Shown here piece after piece: positions 1 through 5,964 of a stretch of DNA of 7,506 nucleotides. A model generated the notes under the pieces. It was not told the origin of the DNA and searched no databases. It saw only the letters and a list, made by a program, of their open reading frames with translations. A program made the translations under genes and the position numbers. The stretch is from Chthoniobacterales bacterium (GTDB lineage Bacteria > Verrucomicrobiota > Verrucomicrobiia > Chthoniobacterales > UBA10450). Numbering within the stretch: position 1 is the first letter of the stretch; every line of letters starts with the position of its first letter. The stretch covers positions 1 to 7,506 of the forward strand of contig JAICXG010000139.1 in NCBI GenBank assembly GCA_025980625.1, read 5' to 3'.

Positions 1-64
1 CGGCGCATCGTCTTTCGTTGGCTCGCCGGCAACATTCTGGCGCTTGGAGTAGCACGAACCTGAG

Positions 65-122
65 GGTGGCGCGAGCTTCCAGCTTGCGCGGTCCATGGTG
101 CAAGCTGGAAGCTTGCGCCACC
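65..122. repeat. 58-base near-perfect palindrome (REP- or MITE-like hairpin) upstream of thrC
   Basis: Two 23-base arms (65-87 and 100-122) are reverse complements with one difference, which would be a G-U pair in RNA, around a 12-base loop (88-99). Each arm is also a smaller inverted repeat: 69-89 pairs around a TCC loop and 100-116 pairs perfectly for 7 bp around a GGA loop. The element can therefore fold as one long hairpin or as two short tandem hairpins. No T-tract follows either arm, so it is not a typical intrinsic terminator. It ends 4 bases before the thrC ATG and covers the place where a ribosome-binding site should be. The shape is that of REP/BIME-type or MITE-type intergenic repeats. 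Whether it recurs in the genome cannot be seen here. Confidence 0.75.
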
Positions 123-126
123 TTGT

Positions 127-1293
127 ATGTTTCTGACGCATCTTCATTGCACCGGCTGCGGATTGTCGCACGACTGGAACCAACTTCAGAACCTCTGCAT
201 CGCCTGCCACAAACCGCTCTTCGCGGATTACGATCTGGCCTCGGCCGCGCGCACCTTCACGCGCGAAGCGCTCGCGACCCGGGAGAAATCGCTCTGGCGA
301 TATCGCGAGCTGTTGCCACTGCCGCCAGAGGTTGATCCAGTGTCGTTAGGCGAAGGCGGCACGCCGCTCCTGCGGGCGCTTCGTTTCGGCAAAGAGCTCG
401 GCCTAACGAATCTCTGGATCAAAGACGAGGGCCAGAATCCGACCCAAAGTTTCAAGGCGCGCGGAATGTCGGTCGCGGTTTCAATGGCCAAATATCTTGG
501 GGCGACGAAGCTCGCGGTGCCGAGCGCGGGGAACGCGGGCGGCGCGCTCGCGGCTTACGCGGCCCGCGCCGGACTGGAGGCGCATGTTTTCATGCCTAAC
601 GACACGCCGAGCGCCAACGTGATTGAATGTCGCGAGACCGGCGCGCACGTAACTTTGATCGATGGCCTAATCACCGATTGCGGAGCGGAGATCGCGCGCC
701 GGAAAGAGAAGGAAGGCTGGTTCGATGTCTCGACCCTGAAAGAGCCGTATCGGGTCGAGGGAAAGAAAATTCTGGGCTATGAACTGGCGGAGCAACTGCG
801 TTGGACATTGCCCGATGTCATTCTTTATCCGACCGGCGGGGGCACGGGACTGATCGGAATGTGGAAAGCCTTCGACGAAATGCAGTCGTTAGGTTGGATC
901 GAAGCGAAACGGCCGCGGATGTTTTCGGTGCAGGCGAGCGGTTGCGCGCCAATCGTCAGGGCATTCGAAGCCGGGGCGACGACCGCGACCGAATTTCCCA
1001 ATGCCCAGACGCGCGCTTCGGGCTTGCGCGTGCCGAAAGCGGTCGGCGATTTTTTGATGCTCAAGATTCTGCGCCACTCCGGTGGCGGCGCGGTCGCGGT
1101 CGAGGACGAGGAGATGATCCGCATCACGCGCGAAGTCGGCGCCGCAGAAGGCATTTTCGTGGCGCCGGAAGGCGCGGCTTGTTTCGTGGCCCTGAAGAAG
1201 CTGCTCGCGGCTGGAAAGATCAAGCCCGATGAGCGGGTTGTAATCTTCAACACCGGCTCGGGGATCAAGTATCTCGAGTGTTACGAAGCGTAA
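127..1293 (+). CDS. thrC: Threonine synthase (PLP-dependent, with N-terminal two-CxxC motif)
   Basis: This 388-residue protein should convert O-phosphohomoserine to threonine and phosphate in the cytoplasm, the last step of threonine synthesis. The N-terminus has two CxxC pairs (C8/C11 and C24/C27), a likely small zinc-ribbon-like head seen in many threonine synthases of this group. The fold-type II PLP core follows. GEGGTP (75-80) comes first, then PTQSFKARG (105-113) with K110 as the expected PLP lysine, SAGNAGG (133-139) binding the cofactor, and the phosphate-binding glycine loop PTGGGTG (235-241). The C-terminal segment VIFNTGSG (372-379) is also typical. ATG 127 is the first start after an in-frame stop at 61-63, and the CxxC head starts at once, so the start is well supported. 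No good ribosome-binding site is visible, and the preceding bases are inside the palindrome. The gene converges on tRNA-Ala with 16 bases between. Other fold-type II enzymes such as threonine dehydratase are less likely given the N-terminal head. Confidence 0.93.
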   Translation: MFLTHLHCTGCGLSHDWNQLQNLCIACHKPLFADYDLASAARTFTREALATREKSLWRYRELLPLPPEVDPVSLGEGGTPLLRALRFGKELGLTNLWIKDEGQNPTQSFKARGMSVAVSMAKYLGATKLAVPSAGNAGGALAAYAARAGLEAHVFMPNDTPSANVIECRETGAHVTLIDGLITDCGAEIARRKEKEGWFDVSTLKEPYRVEGKKILGYELAEQLRWTLPDVILYPTGGGTGLIGMWKAFDEMQSLGWIEAKRPRMFSVQASGCAPIVRAFEAGATTATEFPNAQTRASGLRVPKAVGDFLMLKILRHSGGGAVAVEDEEMIRITREVGAAEGIFVAPEGAACFVALKKLLAAGKIKPDERVVIFNTGSGIKYLECYEA

Positions 1294-1309
1294 CGACGCG
1301 AGCGAAGAC

Positions 1310-1382
1310 TGGAGGCAAGGGGATTCGAACCCCTGACCTACAGCTTGCAAAGCTGCCGCTCTACCAACTGAGCTATGCCCCC
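1310..1382 (-). tRNA. tRNA-Ala (anticodon UGC)
   Basis: The 73-base cloverleaf reads from 1382 down to 1310. It has a 7-bp acceptor stem (GGGGGCA with TGCCTCC), a D arm with GCTC/GAGC, and an anticodon stem GCAGC/GCTGT closed around TTTGCAA. A 5-base variable region and a T arm AGGGG/CCCCT around TTCGAAT complete it. The anticodon TGC is at 1349-1347. The third acceptor pair is G3-U70, the identity element of alanine tRNAs, and the discriminator base is A73. The 3' CCA is not encoded (GTC follows), so it must be added after transcription. The gene lies downstream of trpA on the same strand and converges with thrC. Confidence 0.97.
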
Positions 1383-1396
1383 GTTTTGAGAGGGAA

Positions 1397-1424
1397 ATTC
1401 TAGAGGACAAACGATCGCTTGCAA
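1397..1424 (-). promoter_or_regulatory. Candidate sigma-70-type promoter for tRNA-Ala
   Basis: In the 65-base gap between trpA and the tRNA, the - strand shows TTGCAA (1424-1419) as a possible -35 box and TAGAAT (1402-1397) as a -10 box, separated by 16 bases. The -10 matches five of six consensus positions and the -35 four of six. Initiation about 7 bases later would give a short leader of around 7-8 bases before the mature tRNA end at 1382. This would let the tRNA be made independently of the trp operon. It is pattern matching in a short gap, so read-through from trpA remains possible. Confidence 0.45.
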
Positions 1425-1447
1425 ACCTCGCGCAACTTCATCGGAGA

Positions 1448-2263
1448 TTATGCTTCGCGATCGGAATGGCCCTCTGCTGTGGCCCGCAGCGCTCGGACAA
1501 AGTTGCCCACTCGTTCGACCAGGTCGGTGGCTCGGCCGGCGTTCTCGATTTCACGTACGATCGCGCTTCCGATCACCGCCGCATCGGCGAAACGCCAGAC
1601 TTCTCTGATCTGTTCTCCGCTCGATAAACCAAAACCAACCGCCACCGGCAGATCGCTCCGCGTGCTCACTCGTTGCACCAGCGTCTCTGCATCGGCGCTA
1701 AGAATGGCGCGTGCACCGGTGACGCCGGCGCGGGCCACGGCGTAGAGGAAACCGCGCGCTTCCTGCGCGATTCGAGAGAGGCGTTGATCTGAGGTGGTCG
1801 GTGCGACGAGAAAAATTGGATCGAGTTCGCTGGCACGCAGGCGCGCGCTCCAGCTTTGGGCTTCTTCCGGGATCAGATCGGTTACGAGCACGCCGTCGAC
1901 ACCGGCCGCTGCTGCCTCATCGGCCAGCCGTTCCTCACCAAATTGCAAAAGCGGGTTGAAATAGCTGAACAAGATAATCGGGATGCTGAGATCCCGGCGC
2001 ACGCGCGCAACGCAATCGAGAATTGCGCGCAGGCTCGCGCCATTGCGCAGCGCTCGTTCAGAAGCGCGCTGGATTACTTCCCCGTCGGCTACTGGATCGC
2101 TGAAAGGAACGCCCAGCTCAATCAGGTCAGCGCCGTTGTCTGCCAGTTTGAGTAACAAGCGTCCGGTCGTGTCGAGATTTGGATCGCCCGCGGTGATGAA
2201 GGGAATGAAACCGCGCCGGCCCATGCGATGAAGTTCGGCGAATCTTTCTCCGATGCGGCTCAT
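1448..2263 (-). CDS. trpA: Tryptophan synthase alpha chain
   Basis: The 271-residue TIM-barrel enzyme splits indole-3-glycerol phosphate into indole and glyceraldehyde 3-phosphate and passes indole to TrpB through the tunnel of the alpha2-beta2 complex. The length is close to the family norm of about 268. The catalytic residues fall at the classical positions: E49 in DLIELGVPFSDP and D60 in PVADG. The loop-6 motif RAGVTGAR (178-185) and the phosphate-binding segments VGFGLSS (209-215) and IGSAIV (231-236) are present. The start is the ATG at 2263, which begins the usual MSRIGERF N-terminus. It overlaps the trpB stop as ATGA, with a modest GGAA ribosome-binding site just upstream. The open frame continues upstream through trpB, but that part has no TrpA similarity. 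It is the last gene of the trp run and ends in TAA, 65 bases before the tRNA. Confidence 0.97.
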   Translation of the reverse strand: MSRIGERFAELHRMGRRGFIPFITAGDPNLDTTGRLLLKLADNGADLIELGVPFSDPVADGEVIQRASERALRNGASLRAILDCVARVRRDLSIPIILFSYFNPLLQFGEERLADEAAAAGVDGVLVTDLIPEEAQSWSARLRASELDPIFLVAPTTSDQRLSRIAQEARGFLYAVARAGVTGARAILSADAETLVQRVSTRSDLPVAVGFGLSSGEQIREVWRFADAAVIGSAIVREIENAGRATDLVERVGNFVRALRATAEGHSDREA

Positions 2264-3480
2264 GATTTTTCCAACTGCGCGATCAACTGCGAGTCTTTGT
2301 CGCCGCGCCCGGAAAGATTCACGATGATCGCGTCGCCCCGGGGAAATTCTCGGGCGAGGCGGAGAGCGGGAAGGATTGCGTGGGAACTTTCGAGCGCCGG
2401 CGTGATTCCCTCGAGGCGCGCGCAAAGGCGAAAACCTTCCAGCGCTTCCGCGTCGCTCGCGCAGGTGTATTGGGCGCGTCCGTTCTCGTGCAGAAAGGCA
2501 TGTTCGGGACCGACGGCGGCATAATCGAGTCCGGCAGAAATCGAATGCGTGCGCGCGATCTGTCCATTCGCATCCTGCAACACGTAAGACATCGTGCCTT
2601 GCAAAACTCCGATGCAACCACCGCCACTGCTCGGCGCGGAACGAAATCGGGCCGCATGCTCACCCATCGTTAGGCCGCGACCGCCTGCTTCCACTCCCAC
2701 GAGCCGCACGTTTTCATCGGCGATGAACGGATGGAATAAGCCAATCGCGTTCGAACCGCCGCCGACGCAAGCGATCAGCGCCCGCGGCAGCTTTCCTTCC
2801 CGGGCGAGAATTTGCTCGCGCGCTTCGCGACCGATCACGCTTTGCAATTCGCGCACCAGGAGCGGAAATGGATGAGGCCCGAGCGCGCTGCCTAACAAAT
2901 AATAGGTGTCGTGCACATTGGTCACCCAGTCGCGCAATGCTTCATTGATTGCGTCCTTGAGCGTGCGCGTGCCGCTGTGGACCGTGACCACTTCGGCGCC
3001 GAGCAAACGCATCCGAAAAACATTCAACTCCTGCCGGCGCACATCCTCCGCCCCCATGTAAATGACACACGGCAAATCGAACAACGCGCACACCGTTGCC
3101 GTCGCGACGCCGTGCTGGCCCGCCCCTGTCTCAGCGATGACGCGCCGTTTTTTCATGCGTCGCGCGAGCAGGGCCTGACCGATCGCGTTATTGATCTTGT
3201 GCGAGCCGGTGTGGGCGAGGTCTTCGCGTTTTAGAAAAATTTTCGCGCCGCCTGCGTGCTCGCTTAATCGTCGCGCGTGAAAAAGCGGCGTCGGTCGCCC
3301 AGAATAATTGCGCCGCAGTTCTTCCAATTCGCCCCAGAACTTTTCGTCCGTGCGCGCGCGAGTGAACTCGCGTGTCAGTTCTTCGAGCGGGGCGACGAGT
3401 GTTTCGGGGACGTAACGCCCGCCGAATTTTCCCCAGTGGCCACGTTCGTCCGGTTCGCTCCGTCTGATGGTCGACTTCAT
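2260..3480 (-). CDS. trpB: Tryptophan synthase beta chain
   Basis: This 406-residue PLP enzyme condenses indole with L-serine to give tryptophan, the final step of the pathway, in complex with TrpA. The N-terminus has the family signature GKFGGRYVPETL (17-28). KREDLAHTGSHKINN (84-98) carries the PLP lysine K95. ETGAGQHG (117-124) holds the catalytic glutamate E117. CVGGGSNAIG (238-247) is the cofactor phosphate loop, and S390 in VNLSGRGDKD should contact the pyridine nitrogen. EGITPALESSHA (357-368) has threonine where isoleucine is common, a mild change. This is the TrpA-dependent TrpB1 type, not the longer TrpB2. The start ATG overlaps the trpF stop as ATGA, and the end overlaps trpA in the same way. 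The ribosome-binding site is poor, so coupling to trpF translation is likely. Confidence 0.98.
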   Translation of the reverse strand: MKSTIRRSEPDERGHWGKFGGRYVPETLVAPLEELTREFTRARTDEKFWGELEELRRNYSGRPTPLFHARRLSEHAGGAKIFLKREDLAHTGSHKINNAIGQALLARRMKKRRVIAETGAGQHGVATATVCALFDLPCVIYMGAEDVRRQELNVFRMRLLGAEVVTVHSGTRTLKDAINEALRDWVTNVHDTYYLLGSALGPHPFPLLVRELQSVIGREAREQILAREGKLPRALIACVGGGSNAIGLFHPFIADENVRLVGVEAGGRGLTMGEHAARFRSAPSSGGGCIGVLQGTMSYVLQDANGQIARTHSISAGLDYAAVGPEHAFLHENGRAQYTCASDAEALEGFRLCARLEGITPALESSHAILPALRLAREFPRGDAIIVNLSGRGDKDSQLIAQLEKS

Positions 3481-4103
3481 GCGCGGCGAACGGCCTCGAT
3501 AAGATTTTTGATCGCGTGAGGATCTTTCAACCCGGGGGCACGTTCGACGCCGCTACAGACATCGATCGCGTCGGGCGCAACCGTGCTGATCGCATCGCGA
3601 ACGTTTTGCGGATTCAAGCCGCCGGAAAGAAAAAGAAATCGCGCAAACTGCCGCGCGGATTTCGCAATCGACCAATCACAGGTCGTCCCCGTGCCACCGC
3701 GTAAATGCGGGTGATCGGCATCAAGGAGGACGTCGCATTCGCGGAAGGGAGCAAGATCTTTGGGTTGGAAATCTTGATTGGTTTGAAACGCGCGGATGAC
3801 GCGAAAATCCTTCGCCAGCTCGAGGCACGTTTCCGGCGATGCGTGGCCGTGCAGTTGAATAGAGTGAAGGTTAACCAGCGCGGCGATGTCTCGAACTTCA
3901 TCCGCTGCCGCATCAACAAACACGCCAACCGCCTCAACCGCCGAGGAAAGATGCTCGACGATCTCTCGCGCCATCTCCGGCCTGACATAACGCCTGCTTT
4001 CGGCGAAAAAATTCAGCCCGATCATGTCGGCCCCGCACTCGCTGCACGCTCGCGCGTCCTCCATATTCGTTAGGCCGCAAATCTTGATTTGCACCCGATT
4101 CAT
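3477..4103 (-). CDS. trpF: Phosphoribosylanthranilate isomerase
   Basis: This 208-residue (beta/alpha)8-barrel protein performs the Amadori rearrangement of N-(5'-phosphoribosyl)anthranilate to CdRP, the substrate of TrpC. KICGLTN (7-13) contains the general base C9, and D128 in VLLDAD is the expected general acid. The phosphate-binding motifs GGTGTTCDW (136-144), LSGGLNPQNV (159-168) and DVCSGVE (181-187) are all present. The last usually reads D-V-S-S-G-V-E, so C183 replaces a serine. The start at 4103 has the best ribosome-binding site of the run (GGAAG, about 4 bases before the ATG) and overlaps the trpC stop as ATGA. It is a separate gene, not fused to trpC as in enteric bacteria. Confidence 0.97.
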   Translation of the reverse strand: MNRVQIKICGLTNMEDARACSECGADMIGLNFFAESRRYVRPEMAREIVEHLSSAVEAVGVFVDAAADEVRDIAALVNLHSIQLHGHASPETCLELAKDFRVIRAFQTNQDFQPKDLAPFRECDVLLDADHPHLRGGTGTTCDWSIAKSARQFARFLFLSGGLNPQNVRDAISTVAPDAIDVCSGVERAPGLKDPHAIKNLIEAVRRA

Positions 4104-4909
4104 TTTTCTTCCGCGGAAATGAGTTCGCGCAGCGCCGACTCGAAATCGGCCGCCTGCATCAGATGTTCGCCGACCAGAAAACCGGAGAAGCCGAGCGAGC
4201 GCAGACGGCGCAAATCCTCGGCTTTTTGCAAGCCGCTTTCGCTGATCATGATCGCGTCGCGCGGCGCTTGGGCGATAAGTTCTTCGCTGGTTTGCAACGA
4301 AACGTCGAGCGTCCGCAGATTTCGATTGTTGATTCCGATCAAGCTCGCCCCGGCCGACACGACGCGTCGCAATTCATCTGAGCTGTGGACTTCAATCAGC
4401 GCGTCGAGGCCGAGTTCGGCCTCGGCCGCGGTCCGCAACCCGGCGAGGTCGGCATCTCCGAGAATCGAAGCAATCAGCAAAATGGCATCCGCGCCAGCTA
4501 GCGCCGCTTCGTAAATTTGAATCGGATCGATGAAGAAATCCTTGCACAAGATCGGCAACTGCGTCGTGGCGCGCGCGGCGATCAGATCGTCGATCGCGCC
4601 GCCGAAATAGGGTTCGTCCGTGAGCACCGAGATCGCGCAAGCGCCACCGCGTCCATACGCACGCGCTGCGGTCGCGGGCCGCAAATTGGAACGGATCACA
4701 CCGCGTGAGGGCGACCGGCGTTTGAACTCCGCGATGATTTTGATTGCTGGCCGGTCGGCGATGAACGCGGCGCGGAGGCGATGAGGCTGGGCGGTGGCGC
4801 GCTCCTCGAGCGCGCGCTGACGCCGAGTGGTTGCGTCGGTCTGCGCGTGCAGTCGCGCCACGGCTTCGCGTTTTTGCGCCACGATTGCGGATAAAAAATC
4901 GGCGTTCAT
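4100..4909 (-). CDS. trpC: Indole-3-glycerol phosphate synthase
   Basis: This 269-residue TIM-barrel enzyme closes the ring of CdRP with loss of CO2 and water to give indole-3-glycerol phosphate. The catalytic set known from the family is complete. IIAEFKRRSPSRG (58-70) gives E61 and K63, CKDFFID (122-128) gives K123, LIEVHSSDEL (171-180) gives E173, GINNRNL (192-198) gives N194, and ISESG (222-226) gives E224 and S225. The N-terminal helix (residues 1-45) contains the usual KREAVA segment. The start is the ATG at 4909, which gives the normal length. The frame stays open upstream to about 5224, but that part is the shadow of trpD. The ATG overlaps the trpD stop as ATGA, and no clear ribosome-binding site precedes it. 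Confidence 0.97.
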   Translation of the reverse strand: MNADFLSAIVAQKREAVARLHAQTDATTRRQRALEERATAQPHRLRAAFIADRPAIKIIAEFKRRSPSRGVIRSNLRPATAARAYGRGGACAISVLTDEPYFGGAIDDLIAARATTQLPILCKDFFIDPIQIYEAALAGADAILLIASILGDADLAGLRTAAEAELGLDALIEVHSSDELRRVVSAGASLIGINNRNLRTLDVSLQTSEELIAQAPRDAIMISESGLQKAEDLRRLRSLGFSGFLVGEHLMQAADFESALRELISAEEK

Positions 4910-5964
4910 GGCGTGCAATTTGTCTCGCGGATGAGCGCCTCCAGCTTTGCGGCTGCCCGCCCGCTCGCGATGCTTTCTCGCGCCAAAGCGGTTGCGCTCA
5001 AGAGATCGGGCGCCATCGCGGCGAGATGCAAAGCCGCGGCGGCGTTCATCAGGACCAGGTCGCGCGCACTCGTTAGGCGAGCGCTTTTTCCATTCGTGAG
5101 CAGAGCGCGAATGAGGTCTGCATTTTCCTCCGGCCCGCCACCGCGCAAGGCGTCGAACGCGCGCGGCTCGAGCCCGAAGTCGCGCGGTGAAATGGAAAAT
5201 GATTCGACGCCTGATGCGCAACAAGCAGCGACTTTGGTTTCGCCGGAGAGCGTGATTTCATCCAGGCCGTCGCTGCCGTGAACGACCCACGCTTTTTCCG
5301 TTCCTAAACGGGCCAGCGCGGAAGCGATGCGTTTGAGCGAACTTTCACTCCAGACACCGAGCAACTGAAATGGCGCGCGCATCGGATTGACGAGCGGCCC
5401 GAGGAGGTTGAACACGGTGCGCAGGCCAAGCTGACGCCGCAACCGCGCGACCCGCGCGGCGGCGGGATGAAAGAGCGGCGCGAACAAAAAACAAATGCCG
5501 TGCTCGCGCAGGCAACGCTCCGCGTTTTCAGGCGAAGCCTTCGTGTTCACGCCAAGCGCTTCGAGCACATCAGCGCTCCCCGCGCGCGAGGTCACGGCGC
5601 GCGCGCCATGTTTCGCGACCGGCAGGCCCGCGCCGGCGATGACGAAGGCCGCAGCCGTGGAAACATTAAAGCTTTTCGCCGCGCTCGTCCCGGTGCCGGC
5701 CGTATCGACGAAGCGAAGATGGGAGGAGGAAACGCGAACCGCGCGCGATCGCATCGCGCTCGCCATGCCGACGAGTTCTTCGGTCGTCTCGCCTTTGATC
5801 GCGAGGGCAACCAGTGCAGCGACGATTTGCGCGTCATTTGTCCTCGCTGCCAGCAGCGCGTGGAAAAATTCTTCGGCTTCTGGGCCGGTCAGGTCCTGGC
5901 CGCGCATCAGACGCACAGTCGTTTCGCGGAGAAAAGAATCGCAAACCAGTTCTTCGCGGTTCAT
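4906..5964 (-). CDS. trpD: Anthranilate phosphoribosyltransferase with variant active-site motifs
   Basis: This 352-residue protein transfers phosphoribose from PRPP to anthranilate, the second step of the branch. The alpha-helical N-terminal domain (about 11-75) and the C-terminal alpha/beta domain match the nucleoside phosphorylase class III fold. Conserved parts are FNVSTAAAF (99-107), SADVLEALG (130-138), FHPAA (165-169), R176 (anthranilate contact in the family), LGLRTVFNLLGPLVNP (179-194), and DGLDEIT (232-238), whose D235 and E236 should hold the second magnesium. Two motifs deviate. The PRPP loop usually written GTGGD reads GTGTS (90-94), and KHGNR reads KHGAR (118-122), losing an asparagine that contacts anthranilate in characterised enzymes. 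Operon position and overall fit still make TrpD the best call. No TrpG domain is fused to it. The start ATG overlaps the trpE stop as ATGA with no strong ribosome-binding site. Confidence 0.95.
   Translation of the reverse strand: MNREELVCDSFLRETTVRLMRGQDLTGPEAEEFFHALLAARTNDAQIVAALVALAIKGETTEELVGMASAMRSRAVRVSSSHLRFVDTAGTGTSAAKSFNVSTAAAFVIAGAGLPVAKHGARAVTSRAGSADVLEALGVNTKASPENAERCLREHGICFLFAPLFHPAAARVARLRRQLGLRTVFNLLGPLVNPMRAPFQLLGVWSESSLKRIASALARLGTEKAWVVHGSDGLDEITLSGETKVAACCASGVESFSISPRDFGLEPRAFDALRGGGPEENADLIRALLTNGKSARLTSARDLVLMNAAAALHLAAMAPDLLSATALARESIASGRAAAKLEALIRETNCTP

Noticed and set aside
1..63. Possible end of an upstream + strand gene (frame 1 stops at 61-63, frame 2 at 50-52)
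   Set aside because: Both tails are about 20 residues or shorter and neither resembles a known C-terminus, so neither frame can be preferred.
65..122. Palindrome as an intrinsic terminator for an upstream gene
   Set aside because: No run of T follows the stem on either strand, although transcript stabilisation or weak termination cannot be excluded.
18..335. Open frame on the + strand across the palindrome into thrC
   Set aside because: It overlaps the well-supported thrC start in another frame and shows no recognisable protein features.
889..1410. A 173-codon open frame on the - strand across tRNA-Ala and the thrC 3' half
   Set aside because: It translates the tRNA itself (the familiar SSVGRAAALQAVGQGFESPC-type false peptide) and then the antisense of thrC.
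2264..2617. Upstream extension of the trpA frame
   Set aside because: It is out-of-frame trpB sequence; TrpA similarity begins at the ATG at 2263 and gives catalytic E49 and D60 at the classical positions.
4910..5224. Upstream extension of the trpC frame
   Set aside because: It is arginine-rich shadow sequence over trpD; the ATG at 4909 gives the normal TrpC length and the ATGA junction.
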